Positions 26,580 to 35,491 of a DNA stretch of 64,000 bases are shown piece after piece. The position numbers were made by a program, and so were the translations under genes. The stretch comes from CBDFKQ01 sp965248855 (GTDB lineage: Bacteria > Bacteroidota > Bacteroidia > Cytophagales > 172606-1): the NCBI GenBank assembly GCA_965248855.1, contig CBDFKQ010000012.1, forward strand, positions 496,001 through 560,000. Direction: 5' to 3'. The notes beneath the pieces are model-generated. The model was not told where the DNA came from, made no database searches, and saw only the letters and a list, made by a program, of their open reading frames with translations. Numbering within the stretch: the first letter of the stretch is position 1; every line of letters begins with the position of its first letter.

Positions 26580-26585
26580 ACTAAG

Positions 26586-27535
26586 ATGAATATTGTTTTT
26601 ACAGATGCTTTTACATTAAACCCCGGAGATTTAAGTTGGTCCGGTATAAAAAATACCGGGCGTTTAACAATTTTTGAAAGAACCCTTTCCGATAATTATT
26701 AATTGAAAGATGTGAGAAGGCTGAAGTAATTATTACAAATAAAAACACATTTAATAAAGAAATTTTAAGCGAGTTATCAAATCTGAAATTAATTGCTGTC
26801 GCTGCAACAGGATATAATATTATTGATATAGAATTTGCTCGTGAAAGGGAAATTTCCGTTTGCAATATTCCCGATTACGGAACAGGTTCAGTTGCCCAAC
26901 ATACTTTTGCTTTGATATTAGAGATTTCCAACCGGGTGGGATTGCATAATGAAAGTGTACATAATGATGAATGGATAAATGCTGTTGACTGGTGTTACAG
27001 TAAAAAACCTATGTCAGAGTTATCAGGAAAAACTTTAGGTATAATCGGTTATGGGAAAATCGGTCAAAAGGTGGCAGAGATCGGCAGGGCATTTGGAATG
27101 AAAATAAAATATCATAACTCCAAACCTATTGCCGGTAATGAAAATGATTATTTACCATTGATTGATCTTTTACATTTCAGTGATTTTGTATCGCTGCATT
27201 GCCCCGTTAAGCCGGAAAGTATTGGAATGGTAAATATAGACTTTTTAAAATTAATGAAAAATAGTGCTTATCTCATTAATACAGCCCGGGGCCAACTCGT
27301 TAATGAAAATGATTTGGCTTTTGCTTTAAATGAAAATATAATTGGAGGGGCAGCGTTGGATGTATTATTCAGTGAACCTCCTGCAAAAAACAATCCATTA
27401 TTAAAAGCGAAAAACTGTATTATCACTCCTCATAATGCCTGGCAGTCAAAAGAAGCGCTGGAAAGAATAATGTTTCAATTGGAGAAAAATATTTCTTCAT
27501 TTTTTAAAGGGAATCCAATAAATATAGTCAATTAA
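26586..27535 (+). pseudogene. D-2-hydroxyacid dehydrogenase, frameshifted
   Basis: The gene starts at ATG 26586 (MNIVFTDAFTLNPGDLSWSG) but meets TAA at 26700-26702 after 38 codons. The family sequence continues in another frame (IERCEKAEVIITNKNTF...) through ATGYNIIDIEFA, the Rossmann loop GKTLGIIGYGKIGQKVAEIG, the catalytic TARGQLVNENDL arginine and GGAALDVLFSEPP glutamate, and TPHNAW histidine. Adding one base near 26694-26702 restores a 316-residue enzyme. These enzymes reduce 2-keto acids with NAD(P)H. The catalytic residues are intact, so the lesion is recent or an assembly error. Downstream in-frame starts exist but would lack half of the substrate domain. Confidence 0.8.
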
Positions 27536-27541
27536 AAAACG

Positions 27542-28453
27542 ATGATTAAAAAGCTTTTTTGGTTTTTAATGCTGTTTTTAAAAACAATACCGACATTCTC
27601 TCAAATACCCAAAGATTCATTGTTTATTTCCGGTAAGTTTTTAAGTGACAGCGTTGAAATAGGATTACCAATTAAATATAGTTTGGTAGCCAGGCATTCC
27701 ACTAATATGGAAATTCTATTTCCCGATACTTTATATGATTACAAATCATTTAAATATTTAGAAAAAAAATATTTTCCTACTCACACAAAAAAAAATATCA
27801 GCACCGATAGTGTCATTTATTCATTGGTTTCTTTTGAAACAACACCCCTACAAACTTTACTTTTACCGATTTTTATAATTCAGGGTAAAGATTGTACAAA
27901 AGTATTTTCAAAAATGGATACCGTTTATTTTAAATCTTTAATAAATGGAAATGAAGAAATTGCAGGTTTAAAAGAAAATGTTAATTATTATCAGGTAGGC
28001 ATTCAGGAAGATTTTACCAAATATTATGTATTAGGGGGAATAGGATTACTTTTTATAAGTTTAATATGGGCACTTTTTGGAAAGAGGATTAGAAGAACAT
28101 ATAAATTATACTTATTAAGCATCCAACATAGAAGTTTTTCCGTAAGTTTTGAAAGGTTAAGAAGAAGATTAAGACAGGAAAATACTGTTCAAATAGTAGA
28201 AGGGGCTCTTGTGCTTTGGAAAAACTATATGGAAGATATTGAAGACGAACCTTTTAGCACCTATACCAGCAAAGAAATATTAAAATTTATTCCTGACGAA
28301 AATCTTTCTGAAGCTTTAAAGTATATCGATAAAGTTATTTACGGCCAATTAATATCACAACAAGCGCCCGAGTCGTTAGATACTTTAGAAAAGATTTCCT
28401 TAAGCAGTTATCGAAATAAGAGAGAAAATGTAAAAAAAGAATTTCGAATTTGA
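27542..28453 (+). CDS. BatD-like membrane protein
   Basis: A 303-residue protein with a signal peptide (ending near TFSQIP), a periplasmic beta-rich domain (ISGKFLSDSVEIGLPIKYSLVA through about 130), a single membrane helix at about residues 160-180 (YYVLGGIGLLFISLIWALFG) and a basic helical cytoplasmic tail. This matches short BatD-like proteins that accompany DUF58/MoxR clusters in Bacteroidota. Here it is separated from DUF58 by the SCP2 and dehydrogenase genes, but all four run in one direction with short gaps after SCP2. Role in oxygen tolerance is only a family label. Confidence 0.6.
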   Translation: MIKKLFWFLMLFLKTIPTFSQIPKDSLFISGKFLSDSVEIGLPIKYSLVARHSTNMEILFPDTLYDYKSFKYLEKKYFPTHTKKNISTDSVIYSLVSFETTPLQTLLLPIFIIQGKDCTKVFSKMDTVYFKSLINGNEEIAGLKENVNYYQVGIQEDFTKYYVLGGIGLLFISLIWALFGKRIRRTYKLYLLSIQHRSFSVSFERLRRRLRQENTVQIVEGALVLWKNYMEDIEDEPFSTYTSKEILKFIPDENLSEALKYIDKVIYGQLISQQAPESLDTLEKISLSSYRNKRENVKKEFRI

Positions 28454-28911
28454 TTTTCCGGTGTATTAAATATCTCACTTTTTAAATAATTGTGACCCAA
28501 TCATACATAAGCCGCGATAAACTTACATGTTTTTTGCCTATAATTTGAAATTAATTTTTCCTCTAAAGTCTTCAATGATTTTTTAGAAGAAAGCTATTGT
28601 TATCATCTGTAATTACTTTTTATAGATATTATTTAAAATAAAATACGTTTTTAAATATTTTATACTTCTTTTAAGTGTATTATAATATTGGTTTTATGTT
28701 TATAATTTAAAATTTACTTTTCAGGTTACTTATGTGGAAGATTAGGAATAAATAAATATAAGATGTGCTCTATTAACGTATACAGAGGCATTAAGTAAGT
28801 ATTTAATACAGCGTAAGCTATAATTTTACATTGATTTTTGTGGGTTTAAGTTTCCTTGCACCTTTGTATCATCACAATCGCAAATAAACGAACTTATAAA
28901 AACATAAAATC
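28454..28911. other. Gene-free leader region before the small lipoprotein gene
   Basis: About 460 bases without a convincing gene or hairpin. The last 80 bases hold the promoter candidate described separately. Confidence 0.45.
28835..28866 (+). promoter_or_regulatory. Possible promoter of the small lipoprotein gene
   Basis: TTTTTG (28835-28840), an 18-base spacer and CACCTTTG (28859-28866), one base off the Bacteroidetes -7 box TAnnTTTG. It would give a leader of about 40 bases before the ATG at 28912. Confidence 0.35.
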
Positions 28912-29085
28912 ATGAAAAAATTATCTATCATTGCTTCTATAATTGTATTAACAATATCTGTTTCATCTTGCAAAAAAGATTTTGTAACTCCACAGGCAAA
29001 AGCAAATTCTAATCAAAACATTCAAAAAGTACCTGTAACTAACAATGTAAGTATGGAGGGGGGTCCTGTACCAATTGGTCGTTAG
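28912..29085 (+). CDS. Small lipoprotein, 57 residues
   Basis: An ATG-started frame encodes 57 residues: a lipoprotein signal peptide (MKKLSIIASIIVLTISVSSC, lipobox VSSC with Cys20) followed by a short polar tail (KKDFVTPQAKANSNQ...) ending in GGPVPIGR. The mature part is only 38 residues, so it is likely a tethered peptide rather than a folded domain. It has its own leader and promoter candidate, and a perfect hairpin follows. It lies upstream of two TPR sensor proteins in the same direction. I do not recognise the family. The clear signal peptide and start make the gene credible. Confidence 0.7.
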   Translation: MKKLSIIASIIVLTISVSSCKKDFVTPQAKANSNQNIQKVPVTNNVSMEGGPVPIGR

Positions 29086-29109
29086 TTATTTGTTATAAAA
29101 TATTTGTAT

Positions 29110-29150
29110 ATGAGGGATATATTTACAATACTTGTAAATATATCCCTCAT
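29110..29150. terminator. Perfect 19-bp hairpin after the small lipoprotein gene
   Basis: Arms ATGAGGGATATATTTACAA (29110-29128) and TTGTAAATATATCCCTCAT (29132-29150) match perfectly around a 3-base loop. There is no T-run behind it, so it may act as an mRNA-end stabiliser or attenuator instead of a classic terminator. It sits 24 bases after the stop and 60 before the next gene. Confidence 0.6.
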
Positions 29151-29209
29151 TGCTTATTAACCAAAGTAACACGGATCTAATATTTGTGATGATTTAATAA
29201 TAAATTTTA

Positions 29210-30898
29210 ATGAAGCTCATAAAATTTTTATTGGTAATTTTCCTTTGGTTATTTACCCAAGTACAAATTGATGCTCAAACAAATATGGATAGTTTTGAAC
29301 GAGCAATTAAAAAATCAAACATTGATACAATAAAAATTCTTTTATCAGCTCAACTTGCCAAAGAATATACTCATTCATATCCGAAAAAAGCTCGCCAATT
29401 GGCCGATTATACATTAAAACTATCAAAAAAAATTAAATTTTATAAAGGCGTTGGATTAGGTGAAGAAGCACTGGGCTCTTTAGACTTATTAGACGGTGAT
29501 TATTTAAATGGTTATGAACGTTTTTATAATGCCCTAAGCATATATAAAAAAATGAATTTCAAAAAAGAGATACCTACATGTTTAAATAATATTGCTGTTA
29601 TGTATTATTATCAAGGATATTTAGATAAGGCTTTAGAAAATTATTTGTCCGCTCTGAAATTGAGTAAAGAATTAAAAAATACAAAATTAGAAGCTACTTG
29701 TTTAAATAACGTTGGTATTGTATTTTATGCTCAAAACCAAACTTCAAAATCCATTACTTATTATGAAGAAGCTTTAAAAATTTATAAGAAAATTAATTTT
29801 AAAGATGGCATTGCGGAAAGTTACAATTTTTTAGGTTGGTCATATTCAAAAGATAAAAAATATCAACAAGCGTTATTATATTTCTTAGAAGCAACTAAAA
29901 TTTTTGAAAAACAAAGTGACAAATTACAATTTTCAAGAAACTTAAGTAGTATTAGTGATTTGTATTTAAAGCAAAATAATTATAATTTGGCTTTATCCTA
30001 TGCTTTAAAATCTTTAAGTATTAATAAACAATTAGGGTATAAATATGGCATTGCATCGACATTAGATGTAATAGCAAGAATTTACGAAAAATCTAAAAAT
30101 TATGATAAGGCGATTTACTATGGGAAAGAAGCACTTTCTTTATTCACAATAATTGATAATAAAGAAGGTATTCGGGAAAATAGTTTAATTCTATTCTCTG
30201 CTTACAAAGAAAAAGAAGATCTAAATAGTGCTTTAAAGTATTTAGAACTTTCAATGGCAATGAAAGACAGTGTTTTAGGAGTTGAAAAAATGAAAATGAT
30301 AAATAATTTAGAAATTAAATATGCCCTAAAAGAAAAGCAAGTTGAAATTGAATTACTTCAGAAAGATCAAAAACTAAATGAAGCAGCATTAGAAAAGAAA
30401 AACCTTGAGAAAAAATTTCTTTTAAGCGGGATTATTTTTCTTGCCACTATATCTATTCTTTTCTCTATCGGCCTTTACTATAATCGGAAATTATACAATG
30501 TTCAAAAAAATCAGGCTCAGGAAATAATTGAAAAAAGTCTGGAATTGGAAAGCCAGAAAAATGAAATTGAAAAGAAAAACGAAAAATTAAACGCCCTGAA
30601 TAACTTACTAGATGAAAAAGTTAAAAAACGCACTAAGGCCTTATTGCATCAAAATCAACGTTTATTACAATACCATTTTATAAATTCCCACAAGCTTCGC
30701 GCTCCCCTAGCCAGTATTTTAGGTTTGGTAAATCTTTTAAAATCTAAATCGATAAATGATTTAGATCAGGATGTGGTTGATTATTTACTAATCGCCGCAA
30801 ACAGACTGGATAGCATAATTCATGATATTCAGGAAACTTTAGATCATGCTGAATATTCAGAAGAATCCAGTGAATTTGAAATTAATGAAACCGGTTAA
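29210..30898 (+). CDS. TPR sensor protein ending in a HisKA-like segment, no ATPase domain
   Basis: A 562-residue protein: signal peptide (ending near DAQT, about residue 23), a periplasmic array of TPR repeats (about 30-370; for example ALENYLSALKLSKELKN), one membrane helix (about 402-424, LLSGIIFLATISILFSIGLY), a coiled coil (430-480), and a kinase-like dimerisation segment with the H-box NSHKLRAPLASILGLVNLL (His494). The chain ends 68 residues later with no ATP-binding (HATPase) domain. The TPR-HisKA order is common in Bacteroidota hybrid sensors, but here the catalytic half is absent and no fragment of it follows. It is the first of two related genes. Confidence 0.8.
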   Translation: MKLIKFLLVIFLWLFTQVQIDAQTNMDSFERAIKKSNIDTIKILLSAQLAKEYTHSYPKKARQLADYTLKLSKKIKFYKGVGLGEEALGSLDLLDGDYLNGYERFYNALSIYKKMNFKKEIPTCLNNIAVMYYYQGYLDKALENYLSALKLSKELKNTKLEATCLNNVGIVFYAQNQTSKSITYYEEALKIYKKINFKDGIAESYNFLGWSYSKDKKYQQALLYFLEATKIFEKQSDKLQFSRNLSSISDLYLKQNNYNLALSYALKSLSINKQLGYKYGIASTLDVIARIYEKSKNYDKAIYYGKEALSLFTIIDNKEGIRENSLILFSAYKEKEDLNSALKYLELSMAMKDSVLGVEKMKMINNLEIKYALKEKQVEIELLQKDQKLNEAALEKKNLEKKFLLSGIIFLATISILFSIGLYYNRKLYNVQKNQAQEIIEKSLELESQKNEIEKKNEKLNALNNLLDEKVKKRTKALLHQNQRLLQYHFINSHKLRAPLASILGLVNLLKSKSINDLDQDVVDYLLIAANRLDSIIHDIQETLDHAEYSEESSEFEINETG

Positions 30899-31035
30899 AT
30901 TATTTAACTTTACATTAATTTTATTTTATTTTGTATATTTCGATGTTCGCATATTATTAAACAAAAGTTATTTTAATTGATATGATAAGATAAATACAGC
31001 TTTTTCAATATATTTAACATTATTGTAAAATTTTA

Positions 31036-32763
31036 ATGAATATTAAGGCTTTTTTAAATTTTTTATCACTTATTTTTTTTTGTTCTGTCTTTAATTTATT
31101 AACTGCTTCTGCTCAAGGCCGATCTCAGACAGATAGTATAAAGAGTTTAATAAATATTCAGCTCACCGACTCAGCACGCTTCTACCTTTTTCAACACCTA
31201 TCATTTTTATACGAAAATTCATCAATTGACAGTGCCATTTATTATTCCCAAAAAGCTTTAAGTAATGCAGATCACATAAAAAATCAAACCGAAGTTGCAA
31301 ATTGTTTGAAGGGTATAGGATATATGATGATGCGTAAAGGTGAATATAATGCATCGTTGGAAAACCAATTAAACGCTTTGCAGATTTACAGGCATCTAAA
31401 CAAGAAGGATAAAATAGGAGAAGTTTTAAATTCAATCGGCATCATTTATAATTATAAAAGTAATTATGAAAAATCACTTGATTATTTTTTGCAGGCATTA
31501 CGCATAAGGGAAGAAATAAAAGATAGTGACGGAATGGCTAAAGTAATGCTCAATATTGGAAATGCATTTAATATGCAGGGAAACAAAAAAATAGCATTGA
31601 ATTATTTTAATCAGGCCTTAAAAATATATTATAAAAATAAAGATGAAAAAAATAAGGCATCCGTTTATAATAGTTTGGCAAGGTTATACATTCAACAAAA
31701 AGAATATCATACCGCCCTTAATTACTTATCAAAATCTGTAAATATTTTAAAAAATATTAAAAAGAATCCGGAGTATCCAAATTCTCTGAGTATTTTATCA
31801 GATGTATATATTCATTTGGGAGATTTTAATAAATCATTATCATATGCCTTTCAAACATTAAACATTGTTCAAGAAAATAAGCAAAACCTGTCAATATCAT
31901 CTGCTTTAAATAAAATAGCCAATATTTATCAGATCACTGATCAACCACTTGAAGCTTTAAAATATGCACAAAGTGCGATGGAAAAGGCAAACCAATATCA
32001 AGTTAAATACGATATTCAGCAAGCTGCATTTCAACTTACGGGTATTTATAAAAAGTTAAATGAATATAAAAAGTCTTTAGAGTATCTGGAATTGGCAAAT
32101 TCTATAAGAGATGATACCTACAATTTAGAGAAAACTAAAGTTATTAATAGCTTAGAAATTGATTATAGAATTGAAAAACAGCAAACTCAAATTATGTTTT
32201 TAGAGAAGGCGAGGTTATTGAAGGAGGAAGAAAGTAAAAATCAGGAGTTACAAAGAAATTTTTTAATTATTGCTGTTGTTATGAGCACCTTAGCTGCAAT
32301 AATTTTTCTTCGGGGATCTATATTATTAAAGAGAACGCACAGGTTGCAGGTTAAACAACAGAAAGAAATTATTGCAAAAAATACAGTACTGGAACAGCAA
32401 AAGCTTGAAATTACTTCGCAAGCCATTAGTTTAAAAGTGGCAAATGAAGAAATTAATTTAAAAAATGAAGCATTGAGCATCGCTAATGAAACGCTTGATG
32501 AAAAAGTACAGGAAAGAACAAAAATTTTGAGGCAACAAAATAAACAATTGAGGGAATATGGATTTTTAAATGCGCATCGCCTTAGGGCACCTGTGGCAAG
32601 TGTGTTGGGTTTGGTCAACTTAATTAAAATTTCAGAAACAGAGGATCCCGTTGATATGGAATTAATTCAGCATCTTTTAAATGCAACAACTGAGTTGGAT
32701 AAAATTGTGCATGAAATTCAAGATACAATCGAACCATATTATCCCAAAAAGAAAATTAATTAA
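31036..32763 (+). CDS. Second TPR sensor protein ending in a HisKA-like segment, no ATPase domain
   Basis: A 575-residue relative of the preceding protein with the same order: signal peptide (ending near ASAQGR), TPR repeats (about 45-365; KSLDYFLQALRIREEIKD, ALNYFNQALKIYY), a membrane helix (about 413-433), a long coiled coil and the H-box NAHRLRAPVASVLGLVNLI (His514), ending 61 residues later. No HATPase domain follows. Sequence between the two copies is similar in layout but clearly diverged, so the duplication is old. It is followed by a good convergent terminator. Confidence 0.8.
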   Translation: MNIKAFLNFLSLIFFCSVFNLLTASAQGRSQTDSIKSLINIQLTDSARFYLFQHLSFLYENSSIDSAIYYSQKALSNADHIKNQTEVANCLKGIGYMMMRKGEYNASLENQLNALQIYRHLNKKDKIGEVLNSIGIIYNYKSNYEKSLDYFLQALRIREEIKDSDGMAKVMLNIGNAFNMQGNKKIALNYFNQALKIYYKNKDEKNKASVYNSLARLYIQQKEYHTALNYLSKSVNILKNIKKNPEYPNSLSILSDVYIHLGDFNKSLSYAFQTLNIVQENKQNLSISSALNKIANIYQITDQPLEALKYAQSAMEKANQYQVKYDIQQAAFQLTGIYKKLNEYKKSLEYLELANSIRDDTYNLEKTKVINSLEIDYRIEKQQTQIMFLEKARLLKEEESKNQELQRNFLIIAVVMSTLAAIIFLRGSILLKRTHRLQVKQQKEIIAKNTVLEQQKLEITSQAISLKVANEEINLKNEALSIANETLDEKVQERTKILRQQNKQLREYGFLNAHRLRAPVASVLGLVNLIKISETEDPVDMELIQHLLNATTELDKIVHEIQDTIEPYYPKKKIN

Positions 32764-32794
32764 AAAATCCCCATAAATAATTTAGGGGATTTTT
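32763..32794. terminator. Bidirectional terminator
   Basis: Arms AAAAATCCCC (32763-32772) and GGGGATTTTT (32785-32794) with a 12-base AT loop, between convergent genes. Confidence 0.82.
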
Positions 32795-32800
32795 AATTTA

Positions 32801-33226
32801 TTACTCCTCTTTTAACAGTTCAAAGTCATTTTCATTATATTCGTAATGAAATATTTTAAATGTTTTATCATCTAAAGATTGTATTTCCAAACTTTCAAAT
32901 AAAGTTTTTTTCTCAAATTCTACCCTGTATTTTAATTTTGTTAATTTAAAATTATTCTTATGCGTTGTATAAGAAGCGATATTTTCAAAAGAATTTATTT
33001 TCCCGAATTTTCTATCTTTCTCTACAAACAAGCCTATCCAAGCTTCTTTTGTACTTACAGCTAATGCCGAAGAATCGATGGAAGGGATTATTTTATCATA
33101 ATTTTTTTGTTGTAAGTCTGCATAAAATGAACCTGCAACAGCTTTTTCATTTTTAATATTATTACAGGAAATAAAAAAAGAATGGAAAAAGATAAATCCG
33201 AGAAAATAAAAAATATTTTTAATCAT
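32801..33226 (-). CDS. Small lipoprotein, DUF4019/DUF3887-like
   Basis: A 141-residue lipoprotein with a lipobox at FFISCNN (Cys21). The mature part (VAGSFYADLQQKNYDKIIPSIDSSAL, REFGKI-like RKFGKINSFENI, and a C-terminal beta strand pattern) resembles DUF4019/NTF2-like periplasmic proteins that have a helix then a curved sheet. No catalytic motif is seen. It starts 4 bases after the beta-propeller gene on the same strand and probably shares its transcript. Confidence 0.6.
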   Translation of the reverse strand: MIKNIFYFLGFIFFHSFFISCNNIKNEKAVAGSFYADLQQKNYDKIIPSIDSSALAVSTKEAWIGLFVEKDRKFGKINSFENIASYTTHKNNFKLTKLKYRVEFEKKTLFESLEIQSLDDKTFKIFHYEYNENDFELLKEE

Positions 33227-33230
33227 AAAT

Positions 33231-34076
33231 TTATTCTACTGAATATGCTATCACTTTATTTTTAAAGAAAGTAGGGACAATAAGTAATTTTTTAGAAGGT
33301 ATGTAATCCAAATCTGCAGTGTTTATTTTTTCATTTACATTATCAAGCAATAAACTTTCTTTGCCCTGTGCGTTGATATGCCATACTTTACCTCTCCATT
33401 CAGATACAAAGTAACCTTTTTTCCCATCTGTGGCAATTCCATCAATTCCGCCCATCACATCCGCAACGACAGTAAACTTTTTGCCCTTTAAATCATAAGA
33501 TAATAATTTTCCATTGCCGTTACCAACAAGTAATTTTCCATTTTCAAATAAAATTCCGTTAGGATTTTTCAAAAGAGTATCTTCAGTCACTTTAATAATT
33601 TTTCCATTTTCCAACATCCATATTCTATTAGATTTCATATCGGTAAAATATACAATATTTAATTTACGGTCGATAGATACATCATTTAAAAATTTAGCTT
33701 CGGGTACATCATACTTCTTTATAACTTTTCCCGATTTAGCATCTATCTCAACTAATTTAAACATTTCCGTTATATATAGCTTGTCATTTACTAATTCCAA
33801 TCCTTTGGTACTGTTTAAAGCTTCAGTTAATTTTAATTTTTGAATTTTACCGGCAGTGCTGATTTTGGCAATAAAACTTTTGTGATTTTCGGCAGATGGG
33901 CCGCCATTGATACAACTCACATAGATTGTTTGGTCTTTTGCATTATAAAAAACGGATTCAGGCGTGGTAAGCGTGGTATCTGATTCCCAAACTTTTCTCA
34001 ATTTTACTTCTTGCGAGTAAGAATTTATTTCAAAGCATACAAAAAATAATAAAATGAACATTGATTTACTTTTCAT
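33231..34076 (-). CDS. Exported SMP-30/NHL-type beta-propeller protein
   Basis: A 281-residue protein starting at ATG 34076 (MKSKSMFILLFFVCFEINSY); an upstream ATG at 34154 would add 26 residues before the signal peptide and is rejected. The mature part has repeated blades: PESVFYNAKDQTIYVSCING, NDVSIDRKLNIVYFTDMKSN, NPNGILFENGKLLVGNGNGK, and GGIDGIATDGKKGYFVSEWR, the pattern of SMP-30/gluconolactonase and NHL propellers. The metal-binding residues of gluconolactonase are partly present (N and D in NPNG and DGIA). It is periplasmic, paired with the small lipoprotein gene downstream. Confidence 0.75.
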   Translation of the reverse strand: MKSKSMFILLFFVCFEINSYSQEVKLRKVWESDTTLTTPESVFYNAKDQTIYVSCINGGPSAENHKSFIAKISTAGKIQKLKLTEALNSTKGLELVNDKLYITEMFKLVEIDAKSGKVIKKYDVPEAKFLNDVSIDRKLNIVYFTDMKSNRIWMLENGKIIKVTEDTLLKNPNGILFENGKLLVGNGNGKLLSYDLKGKKFTVVADVMGGIDGIATDGKKGYFVSEWRGKVWHINAQGKESLLLDNVNEKINTADLDYIPSKKLLIVPTFFKNKVIAYSVE

Positions 34077-34152
34077 GATTGTGATGTAGGTTGGTTTAGA
34101 TTGAAATTTAGAAATATTCCATTGTTTAACAAACTTTCTACATTTTAGTTGC

Positions 34153-34187
34153 AAAAAAAAATGCCACCCGTTTTTTTGCGGATGGCT
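34153..34187 (-). terminator. Terminator of the TspO-like gene
   Basis: A GCCATCCG/CGGGTGGC stem with one mismatch and a T-run of nine on the minus strand, about 20 bases past the stop. Confidence 0.7.
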
Positions 34188-34207
34188 TGAGGTTTGAGTT
34201 TAAATTT

Positions 34208-35005
34208 TTAACTTTTTAACCATTTTTTTATTTGCAACATATCAACTACATATATAATTATTATACAAATGGCAGCAGTATAAACAATATTTTTAAAGGC
34301 AATAATCCCTTCAACTTCGGCTCTTTTAATAATAATTCCTATAAAAGCCCATATTACCACCAATCCATAAAAAATATTATTAATGCGAATAACGACAAAG
34401 GAAGTGATTATTGTACCAACAATTATCATTGTGATAGTCCAAAACTCTTCAGAAAAACCAAATCCATTCCATCCTAAATGAACGAGTAAAGCAGTAATAT
34501 TTGAAATCGTTGCAATGGAGATCCAGGCCAGATAAATACAAAATGGAATGTGTACCAATAATTTCTCGTTTCTACCCACTTTTTCAAAATCTTTTTCAAT
34601 TTCTAAATTGAGTTTTATTAAAGTCAGTAATAAACCAAGCATAATTATTACTGATAATCCAACCATTTCATAATGCCAAACTATAATCCAAGCCAGATTG
34701 AGAATACATGATAATATAAAATAAAAATCAATTTTATTAACCAGACGATCTACCTCGGTATTAATTTTTTTTGAAATTAGTGTCTTTCCCTGATAAATAC
34801 TGAAAAATAATAACATCAAATAAATTACTATCCATATTGAAAAGGTAATGGCGGCAGGTGTAAATAAATTAGGGTATTGATCTGAAAGTTGTTTAGTAGA
34901 TTTTCCGCCAATTGGTAAATATTCAGCCAGAAAATTTGCCAAAATCATTAAAACAAAAAATATTATATTTAAAAGCTGGAGAATCTTTATTTTTTTATCA
35001 TTCAT
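34208..35005 (-). CDS. TspO/MBR-like membrane protein
   Basis: A 265-residue protein with about eight hydrophobic segments. The motif YPNLFTPAAITFSIWIVIYL matches the second helix region of TspO/tryptophan-rich sensory proteins (FTPPGWVFxxxW). Classic TspO is about 155 residues; this longer eight-helix version is a known bacterial relative. TspO proteins bind porphyrins and influence stress responses, but for the long form the role is unclear. It starts 4 bases after a 73-residue frame on the same strand. Confidence 0.68.
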   Translation of the reverse strand: MNDKKIKILQLLNIIFFVLMILANFLAEYLPIGGKSTKQLSDQYPNLFTPAAITFSIWIVIYLMLLFFSIYQGKTLISKKINTEVDRLVNKIDFYFILSCILNLAWIIVWHYEMVGLSVIIMLGLLLTLIKLNLEIEKDFEKVGRNEKLLVHIPFCIYLAWISIATISNITALLVHLGWNGFGFSEEFWTITMIIVGTIITSFVVIRINNIFYGLVVIWAFIGIIIKRAEVEGIIAFKNIVYTAAICIIIIYVVDMLQIKKWLKS

Positions 35006-35009
35006 ATTT

Positions 35010-35231
35010 TTATCTCACAATAGTATGAGTTTCTATTAAATTATTATTTATAGCTTCAACAGTTTCCGGTTTATTATTAACCATATCCGGTTTAACAAAC
35101 ATATCATGCCTCTTTATTTCAATCAGATTTTTTAATGGTTTTATTTTGAAAGTAAAAGGATTTGAAACACTTTTAAATGCTACAGAATCACTTTTCAAAC
35201 CAACAATAAACTCAATCCAGTTCGTTTTCAT
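35010..35231 (-). CDS. Small hypothetical protein upstream of the TspO-like gene
   Basis: A 73-residue frame, ATG start at 35231, basic and without a signal peptide or membrane helix. It ends 4 bases before the TspO-like start, a tight operon-like spacing that favours it being real. It has no motif I recognise. Confidence 0.4.
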   Translation of the reverse strand: MKTNWIEFIVGLKSDSVAFKSVSNPFTFKIKPLKNLIEIKRHDMFVKPDMVNNKPETVEAINNNLIETHTIVR

Positions 35232-35382
35232 ATTTTTATAATTTAATCATGATAGAATTATAAAATTTCTATGCCAATAAGAAATAATCATTTCGTAAAA
35301 AAAATTTATTTTAAAAATTAAACAGTTTTATCAATTATTATCTCCTCAAAAAAATTATCAACTGAAAAGATTGTGTATAAGA

Positions 35383-35413
35383 TTGTTTTTCCTTTACTAA
35401 CCTCGTAATATTG
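35383..35413 (+). promoter_or_regulatory. Possible promoter of the GAPDH gene
   Basis: TTG at 35383-35385, a 20-base spacer and TAATATTG at 35406-35413 (one base from TAnnTTTG) fit the Bacteroidetes -33/-7 promoter. The start codon is 78 bases downstream. Confidence 0.4.
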
Positions 35414-35491
35414 CACTTTAAAAATAACACAGAACTTCTACAAAGTTTATCCTGTTAAATATTTATATAGTAAATCTAAAAAACAAGACAC

